Origin: Labilibaculum sp.
GTDB lineage: Bacteria; Bacteroidota; Bacteroidia; Bacteroidales; Marinifilaceae
NCBI GenBank assembly: GCA_016760525.1
Contig: JAESUW010000122.1
Coordinates: forward strand, 1 to 38,944
Length of the DNA: 38,944 nucleotides
Direction of reading: 5' to 3'
Below the pieces are notes generated by a model, which was given only the letters and a program-made list of their open reading frames with translations, was not told the origin of the DNA and made no database searches. Below, piece after piece: positions 10,419 through 20,127 of this stretch. Within the stretch, counting starts at the first letter, position 1. The number at the start of each line of letters is the position of its first letter. A program made the translations under genes and the position numbers.

Positions 10419-10766
10419 TTCCTCTTTCGAATCAAAAAATAATAATTTAAAATTCGGCGTACTAATACCTTCATTCAATAGTCTGAAACTCCTGTTAACA
10501 GCTCACAATTCCAGTTCAGCCAAATTGATATTTAATTCGAAACACATTAAGATCTATTCAATAAATTTGAAATTATAGTCAAATAGAGTTTCAGATTCCC
10601 AATTTACGTAATGATGTATTTTGTTTGCTAGAATGCTTTTTATAAATTCACAAGCTAAAGCAAACAATTCCTTTTATTAGAGAAACCAGAGTTTTCTGAT
10701 TTCCAATTTTGGATATTAACAAATCAACCAGGAATTTTATTTACAGTTACTTAGGAAGTAGATCAT

Positions 10767-13139
10767 ATGTCAGACAATAAGGACAAAATTAATCAGCTCT
10801 TCGAGATACAAGAAAATCTGTGGGAAAAACAAGAAGCTCTATCGAATGAGATTAGTGAATTACGACATGAAATAATTCGCTTAAAAAATACCGAAGCAAA
10901 ACCTCTGGCTGAAGAAAACAAAACTGAAATTTTGAATGAAGCTCTTCTTGATGACCTAAAAAATATAGCGTCCCCAATAAAACAGGAAGAACACAAACTT
11001 GAAACGACAAGTGCAATAGCTGCAACACCTCCGAAAGCAAAGAAAGCTCCGAAAGCTCCGAAAGCAAAATCTGATATTGAGAAATTTATTGGTGAAAATC
11101 TGATTAATAAAATTGGTATTGCAATTACCATTATTGGAGTGGCAATTGGTGCAAAATACTCTATTGACAACGATCTTATAAGTCCATTAACCAGAATAAT
11201 TCTGGCTTATTTAACTGGAATTGGACTATTGGGTTTCGGAATAAAATTAAAGCGAAAATATGAAAGCTTTAGCGCCGTTCTGGTTAGTGGAGCCATAGCA
11301 ATCCTATATTTCATCACCTTTATGGCCTATGATTTTTACGGATTATTTCCGCAGGTAATTGCTTTTATCCTCATGCTGATCTTAACTGTATTCACAATTA
11401 TTGCAGCAATCAACTACAACAAACAAGTAATTGCACATATCGGTTTGGTTGGTGCATATGCGGTTCCCTTCCTGTTAAGTGACGGTTCCGGAAAAGTAGT
11501 CGTACTCTTTACTTACATGACAATTATTAATCTGGGTATTCTAATTATCGCATTTAAGAAATACTGGAAAGAATTGCACTACACATCCTTTTCTCTCACT
11601 TGGTTGATCTTCTATTCTTGGTTCAGTGATAAATACGAAACAAGCGAACACTTAGTGATAGGAAGTATTTTTCTAATCGTATTTTTTGCAATCTTTTATT
11701 TACTATTTCTAGCCTATAAATTAGTTCGAAAGGAAAAATTCAACAAAGGCAATTCTCTGCTGCTCATATCCAATTCTTTTATCTTTTTTGGCTTGGGATA
11801 CTCCATCTTATCTCTTCACGATACAGGAGAACATTTATTAGGATTATTTACCCTTATTAATGCGATAATTCACAGTATCGTAAGTATAATCATCTACAAA
11901 CAAAAACTTGCCGATAAGAATATTTTCTATTTGATATCAGGTTTAGTTCTCATATTTATAACCATTGCCTTTCCTATTCAGTTAGACGGAAATTGGGTAA
12001 CTTTATTGTGGGTAAGTGAAGCGGCTCTACTCTTTTGGATCGGAAGAACGAAAAAAGTTTCCATTTACGAAGCCATGTCTTACCCCTTAATGGTACTTGC
12101 GTTCTTTAGTATTTTGCAAGATTGGACCACATTGTATAACACCTACATTGTGGAAGATCCGGAAACAAAAATCACTCTTTTTCTGAATGTTAATTTTCTA
12201 AGCTCGATACTCTTTGTTGCGTCTTTTGGACTCATCAACAGGTTGAATAATAATTCGAAATATCCAAGCTCATTTGGTTCCTGGATTAAAATCACACGAA
12301 TATTATCCTATACAATCCCCGCAATTCTTGTGTTTACATTGTACTATTCTTTCCAATTGGAAATTGGAAACTATTGGAATCAGATAATTAAGGATTCGGC
12401 AATAAGCATTCAGGCAATCGGTGAAGATTACTCGAACTACTATAAAAATTACGACTTAAAAGAGTTTAAAACAATTTGGATTATTAATTATTCTTTACTG
12501 TTTTTCTCTATTCTTTCTTTTGTGAATATCAAGAAATTGAAAAACAAAAAACTGGGCTTTGCAAGTATTGTATTAAGCACAATTACTCTTATCATATTTT
12601 TAACCCAAGGTTTGTATTCACTCAGTGAATTACGAGAAAGCTATATCAATCAAACTTTGTCCGAATATTATCATCGCGGATCTTTCAATATCATTATAAG
12701 ATACGTGGCATTGGCTTTTGCCGGCTTATCCCTTACAGCCATTTACCTGCATATTAATAAGGAATTTAACACCAGAAAATATAAAAAAGCTTTTGAGTTC
12801 TTATTAACTACTTCTATTTTATGGATACTTAGCAGTGAATTGCTTAACTGGATGGACATAAGCGGATCAACACAATCCTACAAGCTTGGACTAAGCATAC
12901 TTTGGGGCTCATATTCCCTACTCCTAATTGCTTATGGCATTTGGAAAAACAAAAAACACATACGAATTGGTGCAATAGGTTTGTTTGCATTAACATTAGC
13001 TAAACTATTCTTTTACGACATCTCTCATTTGAGTACAATTGCAAAAACCATTGTGTTTGTTTCATTAGGAATACTTCTTTTAATCATATCATTCCTGTAC
13101 AACAAATACAAGAGTAATATCTCTGAAGAAGAAGTATAA
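10767..13139 (+). CDS. DUF2339 family multi-pass membrane protein
   Basis: N-terminal coiled coil and KAPKAPKAK linker, then IEKFIGENLINKIGIAITIIGVAIGAKYSIDNDLISPLTRIILAYLTG and many transmembrane helices. Confidence 0.85.
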   Translation: MSDNKDKINQLFEIQENLWEKQEALSNEISELRHEIIRLKNTEAKPLAEENKTEILNEALLDDLKNIASPIKQEEHKLETTSAIAATPPKAKKAPKAPKAKSDIEKFIGENLINKIGIAITIIGVAIGAKYSIDNDLISPLTRIILAYLTGIGLLGFGIKLKRKYESFSAVLVSGAIAILYFITFMAYDFYGLFPQVIAFILMLILTVFTIIAAINYNKQVIAHIGLVGAYAVPFLLSDGSGKVVVLFTYMTIINLGILIIAFKKYWKELHYTSFSLTWLIFYSWFSDKYETSEHLVIGSIFLIVFFAIFYLLFLAYKLVRKEKFNKGNSLLLISNSFIFFGLGYSILSLHDTGEHLLGLFTLINAIIHSIVSIIIYKQKLADKNIFYLISGLVLIFITIAFPIQLDGNWVTLLWVSEAALLFWIGRTKKVSIYEAMSYPLMVLAFFSILQDWTTLYNTYIVEDPETKITLFLNVNFLSSILFVASFGLINRLNNNSKYPSSFGSWIKITRILSYTIPAILVFTLYYSFQLEIGNYWNQIIKDSAISIQAIGEDYSNYYKNYDLKEFKTIWIINYSLLFFSILSFVNIKKLKNKKLGFASIVLSTITLIIFLTQGLYSLSELRESYINQTLSEYYHRGSFNIIIRYVALAFAGLSLTAIYLHINKEFNTRKYKKAFEFLLTTSILWILSSELLNWMDISGSTQSYKLGLSILWGSYSLLLIAYGIWKNKKHIRIGAIGLFALTLAKLFFYDISHLSTIAKTIVFVSLGILLLIISFLYNKYKSNISEEEV

Positions 13140-13158
13140 ATTTAACACATCACTATTT

Positions 13159-13178
13159 TGGCTGGTTTCGACCAGCCA
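13159..13178 (+). terminator. Intercistronic hairpin between the DUF2339 and DUF3999-like genes
   Basis: TGGCTGGT-TTCG-ACCAGCCA, perfect 8-bp stem. No clear U-tract, so possibly RNA-stabilising rather than terminating. Confidence 0.5.
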
Positions 13179-13197
13179 TACTATTAAACCAATTCTC

Positions 13198-14433
13198 ATG
13201 AAAATTAAGTTCTGTTTTTTCCTACTCCTTTTTATAGGTAGCAATTCCTATGCACAGAAAAATAATTTCAAGTATAAAAGAGAAATTATTGGTATAACCG
13301 ATCAATGGCACAAACTCGAATTATCGAATGAAATTATTGCTAAGCTTTCCTCCCAACTGCAAGATGTAAGAATAATTGGAATTTCTGAGCAAAACGACAC
13401 AATTGAGGCGCCGTACATTCTTCATTCTACCGAAGATGTAAGCAAAAATACAGATGTTGATTTCAAATTATTGAATCAGTCGCGAAATAAAAATGACCAT
13501 TACTTCACATTTAAGCTTCCCACATCAAATTCAATTAATCAAATTCAATTAAATTTCGAACAGCAAAATTTCGATTGGAAAATTACTCTTGAAGGAAGTC
13601 AAAATCAACAAAACTGGTATACTCTTATCGAGGATTACCGAATACTATCCATTAATAATAAGCATACAGACTATCAGTTTACAAAACTTAATTTTCCAAT
13701 TGCAAATTATTCGTTTTATAGAATAGTAATCCGCAACGAGGAAAAACCGAAGTTCGAAAGTGCTCAATTATCTCTGAAAGAGATTGTGAAAGGAAAATCA
13801 AGAGCTTACAAAACAAGAAAAATAAATACACAGGAAAACAAAATACTTCAACAAACCGAAGTTGATATTGATCTGGGCTCACCTGTTCTGATCAATAATC
13901 TTACAATCAACATCAATGATTCATTTGATTTCTACCGGCCAATTCGCATTCAGTATGTTACCGACAGTACCAAAACAGATCTTGGTTGGAAATACAATTA
14001 CCAAACTCTTACTACAGGCACATTAAACTCGATCGAAAAAAATGAATTTACCTTCAGCAACACAAGCGTTCAACATGTAAAAGTTATCATTAAAAACTAC
14101 GATAATGAAGCATTAACGATTCGTGACATTAAAGTACAAGGCTCCATATATGAATTATTGGTTCGGTTTTCGAAACCAGCCAAATATTTCTTATGCTACG
14201 GAAACGAGCACATACGAAAACCGAATTACGACATCACTCGTTTTACCGAGAATGTACCAAAATCAATAAGTACGCTTGGCTTAGGCGATGAAGAAAGCCT
14301 AAGGAAAAAAGAATCACCCAAAACAGAACCACTTTTTGCAAATGAAAAATGGCTGTGGGCAGTAATGGCACTAATCATATTGATTCTTGGAGGCTTCACT
14401 CTAAAAATGATTAAAAAAACGGACGAAAGATAA
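13198..14433 (+). CDS. DUF3999-like secreted/membrane-anchored protein
   Basis: Signal peptide MKIKFCFFLLLFIGSNSYAQ, beta-rich body, C-terminal TM (LWAVMALIILILGGFTLKMI); adjacency to DUF2339 is typical. Confidence 0.65.
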   Translation: MKIKFCFFLLLFIGSNSYAQKNNFKYKREIIGITDQWHKLELSNEIIAKLSSQLQDVRIIGISEQNDTIEAPYILHSTEDVSKNTDVDFKLLNQSRNKNDHYFTFKLPTSNSINQIQLNFEQQNFDWKITLEGSQNQQNWYTLIEDYRILSINNKHTDYQFTKLNFPIANYSFYRIVIRNEEKPKFESAQLSLKEIVKGKSRAYKTRKINTQENKILQQTEVDIDLGSPVLINNLTININDSFDFYRPIRIQYVTDSTKTDLGWKYNYQTLTTGTLNSIEKNEFTFSNTSVQHVKVIIKNYDNEALTIRDIKVQGSIYELLVRFSKPAKYFLCYGNEHIRKPNYDITRFTENVPKSISTLGLGDEESLRKKESPKTEPLFANEKWLWAVMALIILILGGFTLKMIKKTDER

Positions 14434-14447
14434 GTTTAAATTTCATG

Positions 14448-14469
14448 TGCCCATAAAGCTTTTTGGGCA
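14448..14469 (+). terminator. Probable hairpin downstream of the DUF3999-like gene
   Basis: TGCCCATAAAGCTTTTTGGGCA imperfect palindrome. Confidence 0.4.
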
Positions 14470-14567
14470 TTTCGAAAAAAACAAGCTCCTTCCCTAGCTA
14501 TTCATACAAAACACAAAGGCTTACATATTTTCTTTTTCTAAAAAATAAACTTTACTGCAGGTATCTT

Positions 14568-14597
14568 TTGTTAATCTGCGTACCTTTCATAACTTTG
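14568..14597 (+). promoter_or_regulatory. Bacteroidota-type promoter for the S8 peptidase gene
   Basis: TTG at 14568-14570, 19-bp spacer, TAACTTTG (TAnnTTTG) at 14590-14597, 38 bp before the ATG. Confidence 0.65.
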
Positions 14598-14635
14598 GAA
14601 ACGCAGTATAAAAAATTCCCCAAAGTCTAACGACC

Positions 14636-17263
14636 ATGGCAGATAACAATAAACCACATTTACTACTAAAAAACCAAATACGAACAATTGAAAGGTTTCC
14701 TAAAAGAGGAATGGTTGTATCGAAGAAGAAAAATGATGAAGAGGAAGAAGAAATTGAGATAAAACCCTATGAATCCAAGAAAAAAACGTTACGAAACAAC
14801 CTTCGAAGTTTTAATAGACATATTTTAGAAAGGCATCAGAATCGAACAATCGATATTCCAGCGCATATTGATTACGTAAAATTATACACTCATGGTGTAT
14901 TCAATGCTAATCTTCAAAAAAAATTCAGAACCACCTATGGTTTATCTGCTGTTAAATTTGAATATTTTAATAAGGTTGTCCTTTGTGCAATTGTAGATGA
15001 AAATGCATTTGAAATATTTAAAGAACATATTAGATTCTTTATTGACACAGAAGCCAATTTTAATCCCCTTCAGACAGATTATTATTTATTAGTTCACATT
15101 GATCGATTTGAATTACTAAGTTCTGATAGAATACTTGAATTTACACGCAATGAAGAAGCTATTGCTGAAATCATTAGCAATACTGAGCTCCCAAATAAAT
15201 CAGACAATATAGAAAAAGCTCTAAATGAATTCCTTAGACAAGAAAAGTTGTTAAGAATTGAATTTGATTATGAAATTAAACTTGATTATTCACTTTTAGT
15301 CTTAAAAAACACGACTGAAGAATTAAACAAACAAATTGTCGACAACTTTGATGTAATATACAAAGTTCAAAGTCACACCTACAAAACAGGTCCTAATCGA
15401 TATGGTTGGCAAAAAAGAAGACCCGATTTTGAAATATTCCCAATTGAAAATACAACGTTAGTAGGAATAATTGATACAGGAATTCAGCAAAATTCACCTC
15501 TACGGAACATTATAGAAAACTTGCAATACGACATTACCAGCGTTGATAATCCATTACCCATCCTGGATAATGAAGGTCATGGAACAGGTATTGCTATGTT
15601 AGCCGCATTGGGAACAGAATACTATGAAAACGAAACAAATAATTTTCATTCTCCAATAAAACTTGTTCCAATTAAGGTCTTAGAAAATTCAAACGGAAAC
15701 TATAGCCTTATTGATTTTGAGAAAGTAATAAGAGAAGCCAATGCGATTGGAGTTCGTATTTTCAACTTATCAATTACTGATTCTAATTGCAAGTTATATA
15801 ATGAAACTGTATCTAAACAAGCTTTTCTTCTTGATAAATTGTCATTTGAACTAGATATCTTATTCATTATAGCAACAGGCAATTTGAGTCCAGATGATAT
15901 AGAATATATGAGAGATAATCCGAATAGCTTACATGATTATCCCAATCATTTTTTTAATCCATATAAGGAGTCGGAACAACATTGTTGTGTTGGAACTAAT
16001 ATACATTCACCGTCAGAATCATATAACAATATCGCTGTTGGAGCAATAGCTGAAAATCTAAATGATAATGAAAGTGATTTAACGTATGCCAAAGAATTAC
16101 CTGCTTATTACTCGAAGAAATTTCATTTGAATTTCGCTGAAAAGGTAAATGGTGTATTCCTTTCGCAGTCTCTTATGAATAAAAACTTTTTTAAACCTGA
16201 TTTGGTAGCTCCTGGAGGTGATGCGATTGCAAGTTTAGCAGGCATGGAAGTTCTTTCAACAAGAGCTGGTCAATTAACAGAATTATCACATGGTACCAGT
16301 AATGCCGCACCATTGGTTGCAAATATTGCTGCTCGTATCTTGAATAAATATCCAGAGTTAAAAGCTCAATCCATAAAGGCTCTCTTAATTAATTCGGCGG
16401 GATTATCTTATAACTCGAACTTTCTGGATGAACCTATTATTAATATAAAAGATGATTTTGCAAGAGAGGAATTTAAAAAGTCAATAGAAGAACTAAACAA
16501 CTCCGAGAGAAACAAATTATCGCGAATTATTAGTAAAGACAGATTATTTAAATACCTAACCGGTCACGGTTTACCAGATCAAACAAAAGCACTCTATTCA
16601 AATGAAAACTCTGCCACTCTTGTGGTAGAAGAATCGATTAAAGTCGATTGCCATAAGGGATTAATTTTAAAAATTCCGAAATATCTTAATAAGCTTTCAA
16701 ATCAAGAAAAAAAATCAGTTGCAAACATTACTGCAACTTTATGCTATAGTTTCGATCCAATTTTCAATAATTTCCTGGCCTATAATCCAATCCATATAAG
16801 CTTTGCATTTTTTAATCCTGTTGATGATGACTTATCAAAAAGTATAGATTTAATCGCAGGTTACACAAGTCAACAAAAAGATCGAGATCCAAACCTAAAG
16901 AACCGTGTGGAAGAAGCAAACACTAACCGTAAATTTAAAACTGGAATAACCTGGTCAGAAGACTATTCTCCAATTGGTTCAAAAATGTTTTCTAATACCC
17001 AAAAACTATACATACCATTTCGAATTAAAGATTTAAACAAAATCAAAAACGAGTTGAATATTGTGGTTCGATGCACCTGTAAAAAAGATATAGATCCAGA
17101 AATATTAAACCGAATTAAATTAAATCCACATCCATTTTCATTAGTAATAAGAATTGAGGAGAAAAAAGTTAACAACACCCTATCAGGACATCTTTACCAT
17201 AAACTTGATGCAATAAATACCCTCGAAGTAATAGCAGAAGTAGACCTCGAAGCAGAAGTTTAG
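14636..17263 (+). CDS. S8 family subtilisin-like serine protease, no signal peptide (IetS-like)
   Basis: Catalytic triad motifs: VGIIDTGIQ (Asp), DNEGHGTGIAMLAA (His), LSHGTSNAAPLVANIAARIL (Ser). Long N-terminal cytosolic domain; partnered with an AAA ATPase. Confidence 0.88.
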   Translation: MADNNKPHLLLKNQIRTIERFPKRGMVVSKKKNDEEEEEIEIKPYESKKKTLRNNLRSFNRHILERHQNRTIDIPAHIDYVKLYTHGVFNANLQKKFRTTYGLSAVKFEYFNKVVLCAIVDENAFEIFKEHIRFFIDTEANFNPLQTDYYLLVHIDRFELLSSDRILEFTRNEEAIAEIISNTELPNKSDNIEKALNEFLRQEKLLRIEFDYEIKLDYSLLVLKNTTEELNKQIVDNFDVIYKVQSHTYKTGPNRYGWQKRRPDFEIFPIENTTLVGIIDTGIQQNSPLRNIIENLQYDITSVDNPLPILDNEGHGTGIAMLAALGTEYYENETNNFHSPIKLVPIKVLENSNGNYSLIDFEKVIREANAIGVRIFNLSITDSNCKLYNETVSKQAFLLDKLSFELDILFIIATGNLSPDDIEYMRDNPNSLHDYPNHFFNPYKESEQHCCVGTNIHSPSESYNNIAVGAIAENLNDNESDLTYAKELPAYYSKKFHLNFAEKVNGVFLSQSLMNKNFFKPDLVAPGGDAIASLAGMEVLSTRAGQLTELSHGTSNAAPLVANIAARILNKYPELKAQSIKALLINSAGLSYNSNFLDEPIINIKDDFAREEFKKSIEELNNSERNKLSRIISKDRLFKYLTGHGLPDQTKALYSNENSATLVVEESIKVDCHKGLILKIPKYLNKLSNQEKKSVANITATLCYSFDPIFNNFLAYNPIHISFAFFNPVDDDLSKSIDLIAGYTSQQKDRDPNLKNRVEEANTNRKFKTGITWSEDYSPIGSKMFSNTQKLYIPFRIKDLNKIKNELNIVVRCTCKKDIDPEILNRIKLNPHPFSLVIRIEEKKVNNTLSGHLYHKLDAINTLEVIAEVDLEAEV

Positions 17264-18270
17264 ACTTTTTCTTTTAAGATTAACTCTTTTAAAATTGCAG
17301 AATCAAGGTATAGATTAGGTTTTTCTACATCCTTTAAACCAAACAGTGTTCTTTTGATAGCTGTTATGATTGATCTTTGAATCAAATAAAAGGATAATCC
17401 TTCGGATAACTTAATAATTTCAGCCAGTTCCTTTTTGGCACGAAATTTAAAAGGTGATTTAGTCAAAGTTTTTTCAATCAACTCTTGTATCTGAGAATTG
17501 CTTGGCAAACCCAAATTAATCGTCATGTCAAACCTGCGCAATAAAGCTTCATCAATCATTTGCATCTGATTGGTCGCAGCAATAACAATACTATTCTGAG
17601 GTAAATAATCAAAGAGCTGAAGAATAGTGTTAACTACACGTTTCATTTCGCCATGATCCTGACTATAATCCCTTACTTTACCAATAGAATCAAACTCATC
17701 GAAGAAAATAATGCAATTTTCACTGGCCGCTTGTCTGAATAATTTCGATAGATTCTTACTGGTTTCACCCAATTTTGAAGAAACAATGGCACCTAAATTC
17801 ACCACATACATCATCATATCCAACTCGCCGGCTAGTACGTATGAAGCCAATGTTTTTCCACAACCCGATGGGCCATGAAAAAGAATACGGTTTGAAACAG
17901 GTAAATCGAATTTGTTTAGCAATTCAATATCACGATGCTCTTGCACGAAATAAGTTAATTCCTCTTTGATGCCAGCAGAACAAACCAAATTTTCAAAAGA
18001 ATAATCTGAAGTGAGTTTTTCAATGATCAATTCATTTAATGCACGATCATCTTCTTTTAAATAATATTTTTTGGATCCTACAGTCGCTAAACCCTTAGTT
18101 TGTTGTGCGCGTAACCCTTCCTTTAGTATCGATTGTAACTGTAAAGCCAGGTTCACTTTTTTAGTTTGCCGTGAATGCTCTATCAATTTACTCAATACTT
18201 CCAAAAGTTGATCTTGATCATTCTCAAGACCAAACCTTGCAATATCCTTTATGTAATCAGCTTGACTCAT
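17260..18270 (-). CDS. AAA family ATPase (IetA-like partner of the S8 peptidase)
   Basis: Walker A FHGPSGCGKTLASYVL, Walker B CIIFFDEFDSIG, sensor IVIAATNQ, arginine finger region EALLRRFDMTINLGLP. Confidence 0.9.
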   Translation of the reverse strand: MSQADYIKDIARFGLENDQDQLLEVLSKLIEHSRQTKKVNLALQLQSILKEGLRAQQTKGLATVGSKKYYLKEDDRALNELIIEKLTSDYSFENLVCSAGIKEELTYFVQEHRDIELLNKFDLPVSNRILFHGPSGCGKTLASYVLAGELDMMMYVVNLGAIVSSKLGETSKNLSKLFRQAASENCIIFFDEFDSIGKVRDYSQDHGEMKRVVNTILQLFDYLPQNSIVIAATNQMQMIDEALLRRFDMTINLGLPSNSQIQELIEKTLTKSPFKFRAKKELAEIIKLSEGLSFYLIQRSIITAIKRTLFGLKDVEKPNLYLDSAILKELILKEKV

Positions 18271-18286
18271 TTTGTTCTTCTATCAG

Positions 18287-18294
18287 CAAATTTA
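18287..18294 (-). promoter_or_regulatory. Possible -7 element for the AAA ATPase gene
   Basis: Reverse strand reads TAAATTTG (TAnnTTTG); the -33 TTG is not well formed. Confidence 0.35.
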
Positions 18295-18607
18295 GTCAAT
18301 TATCTTGATTCTGGAAATCCTAATCAAATAAAACTATGATACTATCGTCGGCATGGAAAAATAGTTTAAGTTCGTAAAAAATATGATTAAAATTTACCGT
18401 AACTAAAAATAAAAAAACACTTTGATGAATAAAGCCTAATCAAGCAAACTCCCACCAGCTACTTCACCTACCACACATTCTAGTCGGTAAAATTAGAAAC
18501 ATTACTCATTTTTTGGAAGACTAGCCAAGACCAAAGATCACCCCGAGTAGTCTTTGTTTATACCCCACACTCTCTCCTCTCAAATACAAGAAAAATGTAA
18601 CCAATCC

Positions 18608-19096
18608 CTAGATCTCATGAGTCCGCAACGTAGCTCTCGAAGCTCGGTCAACCAAGGTAAACAGCCTGTCTATATCATTTTTCTGACTAGACACTTTATG
18701 CCCGCTCACTTTTACAAATTCACATTTTAAAGTATCGGTAAGCCGGTAAAATTCCTGATATAATTTTTGGTTGGCTATGAGTTTGCCATTCTTGGAGCGA
18801 TAGTCATTTTTTTCAAAACGCCCTCTCCTCTTTGGCAAACCTATAATATTTTGAGAATCAGTATAAACAATTACCTTACAATTATCCGGTTTTATTTCAT
18901 TCAATGCAATCAATAAAGTCTGCAATTCCAATTTTGTAGAAGAAGTATTTTCAAAACGATTTACGATCACAAGATGCTTGGCTTCCTCCAACGAAATACG
19001 AAGAGACGATACAGCAAGAAAAGCTCCGTATCCTATTTTTAATTGTGGATTTGCACTTCCATCAGTAAATACAAACAGCTCGTTAATCATCTTCAA
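18608..19096 (-). CDS. Ribonuclease H-like protein
   Basis: LFVFTDGSANPQLKIGYGAFL, STKLELQTLLIALNEI, VIVYTDSQNIIGL, RLFTLVDRASR: RNase H acidic motif layout. Start overlaps the truA stop. Confidence 0.72.
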   Translation of the reverse strand: MKMINELFVFTDGSANPQLKIGYGAFLAVSSLRISLEEAKHLVIVNRFENTSSTKLELQTLLIALNEIKPDNCKVIVYTDSQNIIGLPKRRGRFEKNDYRSKNGKLIANQKLYQEFYRLTDTLKCEFVKVSGHKVSSQKNDIDRLFTLVDRASRATLRTHEI

Positions 19097-19847
19097 TTCT
19101 TAAATCAGCAGGATATTCAATTTTTGAGAGGAATAATCCATGTCCAGGCACAGAAGAACCTGCATTTGAACGATTCTTGCTTTCAATCACCTGTCGAAAT
19201 CCATCCAAATCCATTTTTCCCCGACCAACTTCAACCAAAGTTCCAACAATGGCACGAACCATATTGCGAAGAAATCGATCTGCCTTAATCGTGAATACCA
19301 ATTCATCATCCGTTTCAGTCCATTCTGCTTTCGATATTTTGCAGTTGTTGGTTTTCACATCTGTATGCAACTTACTAAAGCTTGTAAAATCAATATACTC
19401 CAAAAGAATTTTGGAGGCCTCGTTCATCGCAAAAACATCCAATTTATATTGAATTTTCCAGTGAGACTCCATACGAAACGGATTTTTATACTTGGTAATC
19501 TTATAATCGTATGTTCTCGAAATAGCATCGAAACGTGTATGCGCATCCAATTTTACTCTAAACACATCAATAATGGCAATGTCATGCGGCAAAAAGCGAT
19601 TCAACTTAAAAGCCAATTTTTCGCAATCAGACGGAAAGCTTTCACCCAGCTCGAAATGAGCCATAAAATCACATGCATGAACTCCCGTATCAGTTCTACC
19701 ACAACCGACTACATTTATAGTCTGATTTAAAATAGTAGATAAAGCCTTATTTAGCTCTTCCTGAACGGTAATAGCATTCGGCTGAATTTGCCAACCATGA
19801 TAGTTACTACCTTTATAACTTAAGCGTATAAAATATCGTTTCTTCAA
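19083..19847 (-). CDS. truA: tRNA pseudouridine(38-40) synthase TruA
   Basis: IRLSYKGSNYHGWQIQPNAITVQEELNKAL, VVGCGRTDTGVHACDFMAHFE, RFLRNMVRAIVGTLVEVGRGKM. Confidence 0.95.
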   Translation of the reverse strand: MKKRYFIRLSYKGSNYHGWQIQPNAITVQEELNKALSTILNQTINVVGCGRTDTGVHACDFMAHFELGESFPSDCEKLAFKLNRFLPHDIAIIDVFRVKLDAHTRFDAISRTYDYKITKYKNPFRMESHWKIQYKLDVFAMNEASKILLEYIDFTSFSKLHTDVKTNNCKISKAEWTETDDELVFTIKADRFLRNMVRAIVGTLVEVGRGKMDLDGFRQVIESKNRSNAGSSVPGHGLFLSKIEYPADLRIEDD

Positions 19848-20054
19848 TTCAAAAATTATTATAAAAACTCTGTGATCACTGGATTCTTCACAAAAGTAAA
19901 TAATTCATATCAACTTGTGCCTATTTCTTTTGAACTTCCGAATCAAAAACGTAATTTCGAACACACTTCAAGAAAAATATTCACCATAATATCTTCTTAC
20001 TAAATCATTAACAATTTTTAACGGGTCAGCATTTTCATAAAACGCTCAAACGTT

Positions 20055-20062
20055 TATCTTTG
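20055..20062 (+). promoter_or_regulatory. Probable -7 element for the moxR/bat operon
   Basis: TATCTTTG (TAnnTTTG), 65 bp upstream of the MoxR start; -33 box not clear. Confidence 0.45.
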
Positions 20063-20127
20063 TAAAGGTTTTTTGAAAACCCAGATTCTTTTTATGTAAA
20101 TATTTCAAGTAATTAAATATATTTCTA

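Noticed and set aside
10793-11170. 125-aa reverse ORF in the DUF2339 gene (and the overlapping 10852..11067 ORF)
   Set aside because: Antisense to a well-supported coding region; no recognisable motif or promoter.
18290-18600. Possible small RNA or decayed gene between the AAA ATPase and RNase H-like genes
   Set aside because: Short uninformative frames, no convincing homology or strong hairpin; noted only as AT-rich flank of the IetAS-like pair.
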